Shown: positions 16,893-24,801 of the stretch, one piece after another
Numbering within the stretch: position 1 is the stretch's first letter
Layout: the number at the start of each line of letters is the position of its first letter
Assembly (NCBI GenBank): GCA_039649115.1
Contig: JBBWZQ010000286.1
Coordinates: 1-35,637, forward strand
DNA: 35,637 bases
Direction: 5' to 3'
From: DATEJJ01 sp039649115
GTDB lineage: Bacteria; Actinomycetota; Actinomycetes; Mycobacteriales; Micromonosporaceae
Made by a program: the position numbers and the translations under genes
The notes under the pieces: model-generated
Seen by the model: the letters and a program-made list of their open reading frames with translations, nothing else
What the model was told of the DNA's origin: nothing
Databases searched by the model: none

Positions 16893-17855
16893 ATGAGACT
16901 GCGCGACGTGGCCCTGGCGGCGATCGTCAACGTCCTGTGGGGTGTCAACTTCGCGGCCATCGACCTGGGCCTGGCCCACCTGCCGCCGCTGCTGTTCTGC
17001 GCGCTGCGCTTCGGTGCCGCGGCGGTTCCGGCGATCTTCTTCGTGGGTCGCACGAGAGTGGCGTGGCGATGGGTGGTCGCCGTCGCGGTGTCGCTCGGGG
17101 TCGTCAAGTTCGGCCTGCTGTTCGCCGGGATGGCGGCGGGCATGCCGGCCGGCCTGTCCGCGCTGGTGCTGCAGAGCCAGGCCGTCTTCACCATGATCTT
17201 CGCGTTCGCGCTGCTGCGCGAGCGACCGACCGCGCGCCAGGTGGTCGGCCTGGCCATCGCCGCCGGCGGCATCGCGGTGGTCGCGGCGGGCGTTGTTGTC
17301 GGGGGTACCGGCGCCGCGGGCGCGTTCGGCCTGGTGCTCGCGGCCGGCGCCGCCTGGGGCCTGGCGAACCTGGCGATGCGCCGCGCCGCTGCGCGCTCGC
17401 CCACCGCCGGTGGTGGCAACGGGGGCGGTGGCGGGTGGGACGCGGTGCGGTTCATGGTGTGGGTCAGCGCGGTGGCCGCCCCCACCGACCTGGCACTGTC
17501 GCTCCTGATCGAGGGCCCGCGCCGGGACTTGGCGGCCCTGTCCCACCTGGGCCTGGTCGCGACCTTCGCCATCGGGTACGTCGCCTGGGTCGCCACCCTG
17601 CTGGGCTTCGGGATCTGGGGAGCGCTGCTGCGCCGGTACCGGGCGGCGAGCGTCGCGCCGTTCTCCATGCTCGCGCCGGTGTGCGCGATCGGGGCCGGCG
17701 CCGTGCTGCTCGGCCAGCCGGTGCACCGGACCGACCTGCTCGGCGGCGCGCTGGTCGTGGCCGGCGTCCTCACCGGTCTGCTGCCAGGCGGGCGGGTTGC
17801 GCCGGTGCCGGAGCCGGTCGCGGCGCCGGTGCGCGTACCGACAGCAGCGGGATGA
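16893..17855 (+). CDS. EamA-family exporter (O-acetylserine/cysteine exporter-like)
   Basis: This 320-residue protein has about ten membrane helices made of two EamA repeats. Several segments closely resemble Escherichia coli EamA (YdeD), which exports O-acetylserine and cysteine: WGVNFAAIDLGL, PPLLFCALRF, MPAGLSALVLQSQA, GFGIWGALLRRY and VAPFSMLAPV. A glycine-rich loop (GGGNGGGGG, about residue 175) lies between the repeats and is unusual. The ATG at 16893 has GAGGA upstream; a TTG further up at 16869 is less likely. It is divergent from lysR. Its last 86 bases overlap the convergent yczE-like gene. Substrate assignment is inferred from similarity. Confidence 0.88.
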   Translation: MRLRDVALAAIVNVLWGVNFAAIDLGLAHLPPLLFCALRFGAAAVPAIFFVGRTRVAWRWVVAVAVSLGVVKFGLLFAGMAAGMPAGLSALVLQSQAVFTMIFAFALLRERPTARQVVGLAIAAGGIAVVAAGVVVGGTGAAGAFGLVLAAGAAWGLANLAMRRAAARSPTAGGGNGGGGGWDAVRFMVWVSAVAAPTDLALSLLIEGPRRDLAALSHLGLVATFAIGYVAWVATLLGFGIWGALLRRYRAASVAPFSMLAPVCAIGAGAVLLGQPVHRTDLLGGALVVAGVLTGLLPGGRVAPVPEPVAAPVRVPTAAG

Positions 17856-18297
17856 ACACGTGCGCGAGCGGCCCGATCGAGACCGCGTAGAGCAGCGTGC
17901 CCACGCCCACCGAGCCGCCCAGCAGCCAGCCGGTGGCCAGGACGGTCACCTCGATGGTCGTGCGCACCAGGCGGATGGATCCGTTGCGCCGTTTCACGAA
18001 TCCGGTCATCAGCCCGTCCCGGGGTCCCGGCCCGAGCCGCGCGCCGATGTACAGGCCGGTGGCGACGCCGTTGAGCAGGACGCCGCCGGCGAGGAACGCG
18101 ACGCGCACGGTGAGCGGATGGGGGGTGGGCAGCAGGGCGATCGCCGCGTCCACGGTGACCCCGAGGAACACGTCCCACGGGTCGAGACCGAGCCGCGCCT
18201 CGATCATCAGCGCCATGCTCACGCCGTAGGCGACCAGGCCCAGCGCCAGTTGGGTCAGCCGGCGCGGGAGGAGGACCCTGTTGCCAATTTCCGTCAT
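17770..18297 (-). CDS. yczE: YczE-like integral membrane protein
   Basis: This 175-residue protein has about five membrane helices with the YczE/YitT-type signatures LGLDPWDVFLG and LGPGPRDGLMTGF. The molecular function is unknown; proteins of this family are repeatedly found beside MocR regulators of the YczR type, which is exactly the case here. The ATG at 18297 is preferred; a TTG at 18318 would add seven residues but lies in the likely operator. The C-terminal tail is Pro/Ala-rich (APAPRPAPAPAQPA) and is encoded opposite the end of the EamA gene, so it may have grown by stop-codon loss. Confidence 0.85.
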   Translation of the reverse strand: MTEIGNRVLLPRRLTQLALGLVAYGVSMALMIEARLGLDPWDVFLGVTVDAAIALLPTPHPLTVRVAFLAGGVLLNGVATGLYIGARLGPGPRDGLMTGFVKRRNGSIRLVRTTIEVTVLATGWLLGGSVGVGTLLYAVSIGPLAHVFIPLLSVRAPAPRPAPAPAQPARLAADR

Positions 18298-18313
18298 GGA
18301 TGCCACTCTGAGG

Positions 18314-18344
18314 GCCAATTAGCCATACAGGAAAGAGCCAATTA
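18314..18344. promoter_or_regulatory. Direct repeats GCCAATTA, candidate YczR operator
   Basis: GCCAATTA occurs at 18314-18321 and 18337-18344 in the same orientation, 23 bp apart (about two helical turns), within the AT-rich 61-bp gap between divergent yczE and yczR. A third partial copy (GCCAATT) is at 18283-18289 inside yczE. MocR regulators such as GabR bind pairs of direct repeats, so this fits an autoregulatory operator. A GAGG ribosome binding site at 18347-18350 precedes the yczR ATG by eight bases. Confidence 0.6.
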
Positions 18345-18358
18345 ACGAGGTCTGGCCT

Positions 18359-19810
18359 ATGACAACCGTGCTCAAGGGGGCGCAACTGGCCCGCCTGCTC
18401 GGCAAGTGGCATCTGGATGGGGGCCACCGGGAGGGACCGGACTACCTGTCGCTGGCCGGCGCGGTACGTGGCCTGCTCGTCGACGGGCGCCTCCCGCTGG
18501 GGGTACGCCTGCCGGCCGAGCGGGAGCTGGCCGGCTGCCTCGGCATCAGCCGGACCACGGTCACCGCCGCGTACCGGCGGCTGCGTGACACGGGCCACCT
18601 CGCGAGCCGCCGGGGCGCCGGCAGCTGGACCACGATGCCGACCGACGCGAAGGTCGGCAGCACCGGCCTGTGGGCGCCGGGCAGCGAGCGGGACCTGCTC
18701 GACCTGGGCGTCGCCGCACTCGCCGCCCCGCCCGAGCTGACCGACGCGGCCGTCGAGGCGATGGCGGACCTGCCGCGCTACCTCGGCGAGCCCGGGTACC
18801 ACCCGTCCGGGCTGATCGAGCTGCGGGCCGCGGTCGCCGACGGGTACGGGCTGCGTGGGCTGCCCACCGTCCCCGACCAGATCATGATCACGAATGGCGT
18901 GCAGCACGCGCTGGACCTGACCGTCCGCCTGCTGGTACCGGCGGCGCAGCCGGTACTCGTGGAGTCGCCGACGTACCCCAACGCGCTGGCCGCCCTGTCC
19001 GCCCGGCGCACCCGGGTGCTCACCTTCGGGCTGGACGAGTCCGGCTGGGACGCCGAACTGCTGCTGTCCAGCCTCCGGCAGACCCGGCCACGGCTGGCCT
19101 ACCTGGTGCCCGAGTTCCAGAACCCGACCGGCCACCTGATGGCGGTACCGCTGCGGGAGCGGCTGCCGGCCGCCGCGCACGCGGCCGGTACCGACCTCAT
19201 CATCGACGAGTCCTTTGTGGACCTGTCGATCGACGCGTCCGACCTGCCGCCGCCGGTCGCGCTGTTCGACCGGCACGCCAGGGTGCTGTCGATCGGCGGG
19301 ATGAGCAAGCCGTACTGGGGCGGCCTGCGCATCGGTTGGATCCGCGCGTCCGCCCCGCTGGTGCAGCGGCTGGCCGCGGTGCGGGTCGGCGTGGACATGG
19401 CCGGCCCGGTACTGGATCAGCTCGTCGCCGCCCGGCTGCTGCGCCGCGGCGACGCGGTCGTGGCGGCGCGGCGGCGGCAGTTGCGGGCCCGGCGCGACGC
19501 GCTCGTCGACGCGCTGCGCTCGTGCCTGCCGGAGTGGCGGTTCACCGTGCCGGCCGGCGGGTTCTCGCTGTGGACCGAGCTGGACGGGCCGATCTCCAGC
19601 GCGTTGGCCCGCGTGGCGGAGTCGTACGGGGTGCGGCTGGCACCCGGCCCGCGCTTCGGGGTCGACGGCACGCTGGAACGCTTCCTGCGCCTGCCCTTCA
19701 CGCTGCCCGAGCCCGACCTGGCCGAGGCCGTCGCCCGCCTCGCACAGGCCCGCCGCGAACTCGACCGCCCCGCCACCCGCACCTACCAACCCCCCACCCT
19801 CGTCGCCTAA
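18359..19810 (+). CDS. yczR: MocR-family PLP-dependent transcriptional regulator (YczR-like)
   Basis: This 483-residue protein fuses an N-terminal GntR-type winged helix (about residues 28-90, with GVRLPAERELAGCLGISRTT) to a class I aminotransferase-like domain. The latter contains GVQHALDLTVRLL, ESPTYPNALAAL, PEFQNPTGHLM, IIDESFVDL and the PLP lysine in GGMSKPYWGGLRIGW (Lys317). MocR proteins use bound PLP to sense amino-compound ligands and generally do not catalyse transamination. Divergent yczE is the expected target. The start is set by ATG with a ribosome binding site. No truncation is seen. Confidence 0.93.
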   Translation: MTTVLKGAQLARLLGKWHLDGGHREGPDYLSLAGAVRGLLVDGRLPLGVRLPAERELAGCLGISRTTVTAAYRRLRDTGHLASRRGAGSWTTMPTDAKVGSTGLWAPGSERDLLDLGVAALAAPPELTDAAVEAMADLPRYLGEPGYHPSGLIELRAAVADGYGLRGLPTVPDQIMITNGVQHALDLTVRLLVPAAQPVLVESPTYPNALAALSARRTRVLTFGLDESGWDAELLLSSLRQTRPRLAYLVPEFQNPTGHLMAVPLRERLPAAAHAAGTDLIIDESFVDLSIDASDLPPPVALFDRHARVLSIGGMSKPYWGGLRIGWIRASAPLVQRLAAVRVGVDMAGPVLDQLVAARLLRRGDAVVAARRRQLRARRDALVDALRSCLPEWRFTVPAGGFSLWTELDGPISSALARVAESYGVRLAPGPRFGVDGTLERFLRLPFTLPEPDLAEAVARLAQARRELDRPATRTYQPPTLVA

Positions 19811-19858
19811 CCCGCACGCCCCGCGCCGCACCGCCCCGCCGGCCGGGTCGCAAGTTCC

Positions 19859-19914
19859 TTGAAGTAGCGGTGTCCGCCTCAGGCAATCACCGCTACTCCA
19901 ACGAAGTGGCGGTG
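19859..19914. repeat. Inverted plus direct repeat cluster upstream of the sigma factor gene
   Basis: TTGAAGTAGCGGTG (19859-19872) and CACCGCTACTCCAA (19888-19901) form a 14-bp inverted repeat with one mismatch and a 15-base loop. A third copy, GAAGTGGCGGTG at 19903-19914, lies in direct orientation 42 bp from the first. It ends just before the -35 of the sigma gene promoter and may be an operator, a terminator of yczR, or a REP-like element. Confidence 0.65.
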
Positions 19915-19917
19915 ATC

Positions 19918-19946
19918 TTGGAGGGGCGGGAGGGTGGTGTTAGCGT
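19918..19946 (+). promoter_or_regulatory. Promoter of the sigma factor gene
   Basis: TTGGAG at 19918-19923 and TAGCGT at 19941-19946 are separated by 17 bases and look like a housekeeping-type promoter. The GTG start at 19953 follows six bases after the -10, consistent with leaderless transcription. Confidence 0.5.
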
Positions 19947-19952
19947 GCTGCG

Positions 19953-20576
19953 GTGAGCCTCGATCTGTCCCGCGCGCTTCGTGCCGCGCAGGATGGCGAC
20001 GAGTCGGGATTCGCGGTTCTGTGGCGGTCCCTGCAGCCGGCGGTGCTGCGCTACCTGCGGGTGGTCACCGGCGAGGCCGCCGAGGACGTCGCCTCCGAGA
20101 CCTGGCTGCAGGTCTCCCGCGATCTCGCCACGTTCCGCGGTGACATCGACGGCTTCCGGGTCTGGCTGTTCCGCATCGCCCGGCATCGCGGCATCGACGA
20201 GCGGCGCCGGATGGCCCGCCGGCCGGCCATCCCGTTCGACCCGCACGGGGCCGTGGCCGAACAGGGCCAGGTCCCTGCGCCGGACGCCGCGGACGAGGCG
20301 GGCCGGCGGGCGGAGACCAGCTGGGCGCTCGGACTGATCGCCACGCTCCCACCGGACCAGGCGGAGGCTGTCATGCTGCGGGTCGTTGCCGGGCTGGACG
20401 CGACGCAGGCCGGCATCGTGCTCGGCAAGCGGCCCGGGGCGGTGCGGGTGGCCGCCATGCGGGGGCTGCGCCGACTCGCGGCCAACGCCGAGGTCCAGGC
20501 GCGGCGGCCGCGGCCGCAGCCGGCCCCCGCGGTGCGACCGGCTGTAACGTCGACCAAGCCACCTGCGCTTTTTTGA
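19953..20576 (+). CDS. ECF-type RNA polymerase sigma factor
   Basis: This 207-residue protein has a sigma-2 region (about residues 25-88: LRYLRVVTGEAAEDVASETW, then FRVWLFRIARHRGIDERRR) and a sigma-4 region (about 128-178: LPPDQAEAVMLRVVAGLDAT, then KRPGAVRVAAMRGLRRL). A proline-rich tail follows to residue 207. It should direct polymerase to an alternative promoter set. The GTG start is supported by the -10 box six bases upstream. The next gene begins at or a few bases after its stop codon and probably encodes its membrane partner. The stress sensed is unknown. Confidence 0.92.
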   Translation: MSLDLSRALRAAQDGDESGFAVLWRSLQPAVLRYLRVVTGEAAEDVASETWLQVSRDLATFRGDIDGFRVWLFRIARHRGIDERRRMARRPAIPFDPHGAVAEQGQVPAPDAADEAGRRAETSWALGLIATLPPDQAEAVMLRVVAGLDATQAGIVLGKRPGAVRVAAMRGLRRLAANAEVQARRPRPQPAPAVRPAVTSTKPPALF

Positions 20577-20581
20577 CCGTC

Positions 20582-21337
20582 ATGGGTACCCGAGGGAAAC
20601 GTCCACGCCGCATCCGCCGCCATGAGGCGGAGCGCCTGCTGGACGGCGGCTCCGTCGCCGGCGGGCCGGTCGACGCGGGCCGGCTGGAGTTGGCGCGGGT
20701 CCTGGCTGCCGTGTCCGGGCCGGCACTGCCCGAGGAGGTCGCCGACGAGGAGGCCGCGGCGGCCCTCTTCGGCCGGCAGTACGAACTGGGTCGCACCGCG
20801 CGGGCCAGTTCGCGGTACGCGCTGCCCCGCCCGGCATCCCCGCGGGCCGTCGCGTTCCGGTTGGCCGTCACCCTCGGTGTGCTGCTGTCCGGCGGCCTGG
20901 CGGCCAGCGCGGAGACGGGCATCCTGCCCGCCGCGCTGCAGCGGCCGGCGCACGCCCTGTTCTCCCCGTTCGGCGTGCCGCCGGCCGGCACCGGCCCGGC
21001 GCGGACCGGCCAACCCCGGCACAGCACCGCACCCTCCGCAGGCGCGGCCGGCACCGGCCCGCCCGGGGCGGCGGGCAGCGCTCCGCCCTACCCGGACGAG
21101 GCGATCGGCTGGTGCCGCGAGTACGAGAACGGCAAGGGCAAGCTGAAGACCAAGAACCTTGCCGACCTGAGCGCCGCTGCCGGCGGTACCGCGAAAATCC
21201 CTGGATTCTGCGCGGCCGTGCTCGGCGCCGCGGCCTCCGGTCGACCCGGCGCCGCCGGCACGCCGCAGCCGACCGACCACCCGGCTCATCCCAGCAAGCC
21301 CGCCAAGTCGCACAAGCCGAAGCCGACCCACAAATGA
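20582..21337 (+). CDS. Single-pass membrane protein, probable partner of the ECF sigma factor
   Basis: This protein of about 251 residues has a cytoplasmic head of roughly 88 residues (RRHEAERLLDGG, then LELARVLAAVSGPALPEEVA) and one membrane helix (about 89-110). A Pro/Ala/Gly-rich linker leads to a small exported domain with two cysteines (GWCREYENG and IPGFCAAVLG), and the tail is Lys/Pro/His-rich. Head, helix and position right after a sigma gene fit an anti-sigma-like partner, but no zinc-binding HxxxCxxC motif is present. The ATG at 20582 is chosen; a TTG at 20573 overlapping the sigma stop (TTGA) is an alternative start. Confidence 0.75.
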   Translation: MGTRGKRPRRIRRHEAERLLDGGSVAGGPVDAGRLELARVLAAVSGPALPEEVADEEAAAALFGRQYELGRTARASSRYALPRPASPRAVAFRLAVTLGVLLSGGLAASAETGILPAALQRPAHALFSPFGVPPAGTGPARTGQPRHSTAPSAGAAGTGPPGAAGSAPPYPDEAIGWCREYENGKGKLKTKNLADLSAAAGGTAKIPGFCAAVLGAAASGRPGAAGTPQPTDHPAHPSKPAKSHKPKPTHK

Positions 21338-21471
21338 AGACTGCCGCCAGGTCATAAGGTTCAGATACACCTTTGCTCGATTCCGTACAGTGTCCGAAGC
21401 GCGTCGGCCATTTCCCATTGACCGCCCTTAAGGTTCCCTCATCCATTTCCAATTCCCTAGGGGGGAATCTG

Positions 21472-22422
21472 ATGCAATCTGCGTATCGATGGCGGTCGCG
21501 GGCTTGGGGGGCACTCGCCGCCGGTCTGCTGTTCGGGGCGGCGCTTGTCACCGGTAGTACGCCGGCCAATGCGGCTTCCGCGGACAACTCGGTCGCCTCG
21601 GCGGACACCATCACGATGGTGAATGGCCAGGGACGCCAGATCGCCATCCCGCGGACGCTGGCCGCCGCCGCCAAGTCGGTGTCGTCCGCCGGCTCGGCCG
21701 GAGCGTCGGGCAAGGGTCTGGCCGCCGCGCCGGCGGTGAAGGGGGTGCAGTCGCACAGCGTGATCGGCGTGGACGACCGGGTCCAGGAGGGCGCGCCGAC
21801 GGCCTATCCGTGGGAGGCGATCGCCTACCTGAGCACCAACCAGGGACAGTGCACGGGCTTCATGCTCAGCCGGGACGTGCTGGTCACCGCCGGTCACTGC
21901 GTGTACGAGGGCGGCTGGGTCACGTCCTACCGCGTGGTGCCCGGCAAGAACGGCGGCAGCGAGCCGTTCGGCTCGTGCAGCGGCGGCATCGCCGACGTGT
22001 GGACCACGTCCAACTGGATCACCACGGGCTCGCCCGACTACGACTACGGCCTGGTGAAGCTCACCTGCGACATCGGGTACACCGTCGGCTGGTTCGGCTG
22101 GTGGTACAACACGGCGGAGACGTTGACCGGGCAGTACTTCTACGTCGAGGGGTACCCGGGCGACAAGCCGTACGCGACGATGTGGTGGGACGGGGACTAC
22201 GCCTCCGGCCAGTCCGCGACCCGGCTCTCGTACCCGATCGACACGTTCAACGGTGAGAGCGGTTCGCCGATCTACCACTACAATTCGGTGACCCCCGGTC
22301 TCTGCGGCGGCTGGTGCATCACCGGCATCCACACCAGTGGCGCGGTCAACAACCAGAACAGTGGCACCCGGTTCAACCCGAATGTCATGTCGTTCATCAA
22401 TTACTGGATCAACCAACCGTGA
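21472..22422 (+). CDS. Secreted trypsin-like serine protease (V8/glutamyl endopeptidase-like, S1 clan)
   Basis: This 316-residue preproprotein has a signal peptide (basic start MQSAYRWRSR, hydrophobic core, likely cut after Ala34 in PANAASA). A propeptide of about 75 residues and a chymotrypsin-fold domain follow. The catalytic triad is visible: His142 in LVTAGHCVY, Asp191 in DYDYGLVKL and Ser263 in NGESGSPIYH. Paired cysteines suit an extracellular enzyme. The ATG at 21472 is chosen for the AGGGGGG ribosome binding site; an upstream TTG would spoil the signal peptide. The 134 bases before it are A/T-richer than the genes and probably hold the promoter, which I could not define. A strong hairpin follows the stop codon. 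Confidence 0.93.
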   Translation: MQSAYRWRSRAWGALAAGLLFGAALVTGSTPANAASADNSVASADTITMVNGQGRQIAIPRTLAAAAKSVSSAGSAGASGKGLAAAPAVKGVQSHSVIGVDDRVQEGAPTAYPWEAIAYLSTNQGQCTGFMLSRDVLVTAGHCVYEGGWVTSYRVVPGKNGGSEPFGSCSGGIADVWTTSNWITTGSPDYDYGLVKLTCDIGYTVGWFGWWYNTAETLTGQYFYVEGYPGDKPYATMWWDGDYASGQSATRLSYPIDTFNGESGSPIYHYNSVTPGLCGGWCITGIHTSGAVNNQNSGTRFNPNVMSFINYWINQP

Positions 22423-22429
22423 GCCGTAC

Positions 22430-22459
22430 GCCCGGCGGGGGTCTGCACCCCCGCCGGGC
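22430..22459 (+). terminator. Strong hairpin terminator after the protease gene
   Basis: GCCCGGCGGGGG (22430-22441) and CCCCCGCCGGGC (22448-22459) form a perfect 12-bp stem with a six-base loop, eight bases after the stop. There is no T-run, as is common for actinobacterial terminators. Confidence 0.85.
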
Positions 22460-22547
22460 ACCTGGCTGCCCGCCGCGGGCGCGCCGCGCGGGTGGGCCTC
22501 CTGCTGCGCTCCGGGAACGAGAACCGGTCGTGCCGCGTCCGATCGAC

Positions 22548-22940
22548 ATGACACGGCTACTCCGGCTCGGCATGGTGGGTACCCTCGCCGCGGCCGGCGC
22601 GCTCGCGGCCTGCGCGAGCCCGTCGCCCGACCGGCCGACCCCGGCGGCCAGCACGCCCGTCGCCAGCCAGCCGCCCTGGGGCACGGTCACCGGCACGGTG
22701 CGCGACGCGGATGGGCGGCCGGCCGGTCGCGCGCTCGTGGTGCCGTCCTCGGTGGACGAGCCGCCCCGGCCGATCCCCGAGATCGCGGTGTACTCCGGCC
22801 AGGACGGCAGGTACGAGTGGCGCCTGCTGCCCGGCCGGTACGCGCTGGTGTCCCGCGCGGGCAACCGCCACTCGGCCGCGGTGCCGGTGTCGGTCACCGC
22901 CGGCCAGCGGGCGACCGCGGACCTGACGCTGCCCGGCTGA
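22548..22940 (+). CDS. Small lipoprotein with a carboxypeptidase-regulatory-like beta-sandwich
   Basis: This 130-residue protein has a lipoprotein signal (hydrophobic stretch, then the lipobox LAAC, Cys about residue 23) and a Ser/Pro/Thr-rich spacer. A single domain of about 85 residues shows GTVTGTVRDADGRPAGRALV, DGRYEWRLLPGRYAL and an ending ADLTLPG. This is the pattern of CarboxypepD_reg-type or prealbumin-like folds used as extracellular binding modules. Function is unknown. ATG 22548 is chosen; GTG 22530 is an alternative, and neither has a clear ribosome binding site. It is convergent with the acyl-CoA synthetase gene, four bases away. Confidence 0.75.
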   Translation: MTRLLRLGMVGTLAAAGALAACASPSPDRPTPAASTPVASQPPWGTVTGTVRDADGRPAGRALVVPSSVDEPPRPIPEIAVYSGQDGRYEWRLLPGRYALVSRAGNRHSAAVPVSVTAGQRATADLTLPG

Positions 22941-22944
22941 CCGG

Positions 22945-24774
22945 TCACACCTCCGCGACGGTGCCCGCGTACATCTCGTCGATCCGGTCGGCGAACGACT
23001 TCTCCACGATGCGGCGCTTCACCTTCAGCGACGGGGTCAGCTCACCGTCCTCAATGGACAGATCGCGCGGCAGGATGGTGAACTTCTTGATCGTCTCCCA
23101 CCGGTTGAGCTTCGCGTTCAGCTCGGTGACGGCAGCCGTCACCAGTTCGTGCGCCTGCGCCGACGCGGCGATCTCGTGGTACGGGCGGCCGTCGAGCGGA
23201 CCGCCGGCGGCCCAGGTGGCGATCGCGTCGGGGTCGAGGGTGACCAGCATCGTGCAGTAGTTGCGGGCCTGCCCGATCACCAGCACCTGCGAAACGTACG
23301 GGCACACCGCCTTGAACCGCCCCTCGATGTGCGAGGGCGCCACGTACTTGCCGCCGGACGTCTTGATCAGGTCCTTCTTCCGGTCGGTGATCTTCAGGTA
23401 CCCGTCGGCACCCAGCTCACCGATGTCCCCGGTGCGGAAGAACCCGTCCTCGGTGAACGCCGCCGCGGTCTCCTCCGGCAGGTTGTGGTACCCGCGCATC
23501 ACCGGAGCGCCGCGCAGCAGCACCTCGCCGTCCTGCGCGATCCGGCACTCCAGGTCGCCCAGGCGGGTGCCGACCGTGCCGATGTGCAGCTTGCCGGGGC
23601 GGTTGACGAAGTTGCCCGCGCTCGTCTCGGTGAGCCCGTACCCCTCCAGGATCGGCAGCCCGGCCGCCGCGAAGAACTGGGAGATCTCCTTGGACAGCGG
23701 CGCGGAGCCGGAGACCAGTACCCGGATGCGGCCACCCAGCCGGGCGCGCAGCTTGGCGAAGACCAGCCGGTCGGCGACCCGCCGCTGCGCGGCCAGCGCC
23801 GCCGGTACCGGCCGGCCGGCCTGCTCGTGCGCGACGGCCTGCTTGCCGATCCGGACCGCCCAGGCGAAGATCTTCGCCTTGACCGGGCTGGCCTGCGCGG
23901 CGCCGACCGCGGCGTTGTACACCTTCTCGAAGATCCGCGGTGCCGCGCACATCAGCGTCGGCCGCACCACCGCGAGGTTCGCCACGATCTGGTCCACGCG
24001 ACCGTCCACATAGGTCGGGATGCCGGCGTGCGTGAAGCCGCACACCAGCGTCTTGCCGAACGAGTGGGACAGCGGCAGCCACAGGAAGTGCAGGTCCTCG
24101 GGGAGCAGCAGCTCGTTCTCGACCTGCGCGACGCCCTCCCAGCACCAGCCGCGGTGCAGCAGCTCGACGCCCTTGGGCCGCCCGGTGGTGCCGGAGGTGT
24201 AGATGAGCGTGGCCAACTGGTCCGGGCGGACCTGCGCGACGACCCGGTCGACCAGCTCGGGATCGGCGGCCAGCGCCTCGACGCCGCGCCGCTCCAGCTC
24301 CGCGAGCGAGAGGGTGCCCTCACCCGTGCCCTCGATGAGGACCACGTGGTCGAGCGTCAGGTGGGACACCTTGGCCGCCTGCGCGGGGTCCTCCGCGATC
24401 ACCACGCGGGACCCCGAGTCGGCGACGATGTACGAGGCCTCGTCCGGTTCGGTCGTCGGGTACACGGTCGTGGTGGCGGCGCCGGCGCACATGATGCCGA
24501 AGTCCGTGAGCACCCACTCCAGCCGGGTGCTGGCGAGGATCGCCACCCGGTCCTCGGGTGCGACGCCGAGCCCGATCAGGCCGGCCGCGATCGCGGTGGC
24601 CCGCTGCTTGACCTGGGACCAACTCAGCCACCCGGGCTGGCCGTCGGGGCCCGGGTAACCCAGCGCGTCGCGGTCGGGCGAGGCGGCGACACGCTGGAAG
24701 AACATGTCCGGAATCGAGCGGTAGGGGATATCGGTTGCCATCGTCGTGCTCGCCTTCGGTGCCAGTGCCGCCAT
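22945..24774 (-). CDS. Long-chain fatty-acyl-CoA synthetase (FadD15-like)
   Basis: This protein of about 609 residues is an AMP-forming acyl ligase that would activate fatty acids to acyl-CoA. It has the adenylation motifs YTSGTTGRPKGVE, LPLSHSFGKTL, GYGLTETSAG, FRTGDIGELGADGYLKITDR and KTSGGKYVAPSHIE, with the KVKRR basic region near the C-terminus. The end ...FADRIDEMY matches long-chain ligases of actinobacteria. Two starts are possible: ATG 24774, with TACTCT ten bases upstream, or ATG 24741 (MATDIPYRS), which better matches the usual N-terminus of the family as I recall it. It is convergent with the lipoprotein gene and follows the ABC permease gene on the same strand. Confidence 0.93.
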   Translation of the reverse strand: MAALAPKASTTMATDIPYRSIPDMFFQRVAASPDRDALGYPGPDGQPGWLSWSQVKQRATAIAAGLIGLGVAPEDRVAILASTRLEWVLTDFGIMCAGAATTTVYPTTEPDEASYIVADSGSRVVIAEDPAQAAKVSHLTLDHVVLIEGTGEGTLSLAELERRGVEALAADPELVDRVVAQVRPDQLATLIYTSGTTGRPKGVELLHRGWCWEGVAQVENELLLPEDLHFLWLPLSHSFGKTLVCGFTHAGIPTYVDGRVDQIVANLAVVRPTLMCAAPRIFEKVYNAAVGAAQASPVKAKIFAWAVRIGKQAVAHEQAGRPVPAALAAQRRVADRLVFAKLRARLGGRIRVLVSGSAPLSKEISQFFAAAGLPILEGYGLTETSAGNFVNRPGKLHIGTVGTRLGDLECRIAQDGEVLLRGAPVMRGYHNLPEETAAAFTEDGFFRTGDIGELGADGYLKITDRKKDLIKTSGGKYVAPSHIEGRFKAVCPYVSQVLVIGQARNYCTMLVTLDPDAIATWAAGGPLDGRPYHEIAASAQAHELVTAAVTELNAKLNRWETIKKFTILPRDLSIEDGELTPSLKVKRRIVEKSFADRIDEMYAGTVAEV

Positions 24775-24801
24775 TTGTTACTGAAGAGTAGCGGGACTGG
24801 G

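Noticed and set aside
16829..19831. A 1000-codon open frame on the minus strand across the EamA, YczE and YczR genes.
   Set aside because: It is antisense to two genes with clear motifs and in another frame of a third, and its translation is Arg/Gly/Gln-rich without recognisable domains.
21418..21447. A TTGACC -35 candidate upstream of the protease gene.
   Set aside because: No acceptable -10 box was found at the right distance, so no promoter is claimed.
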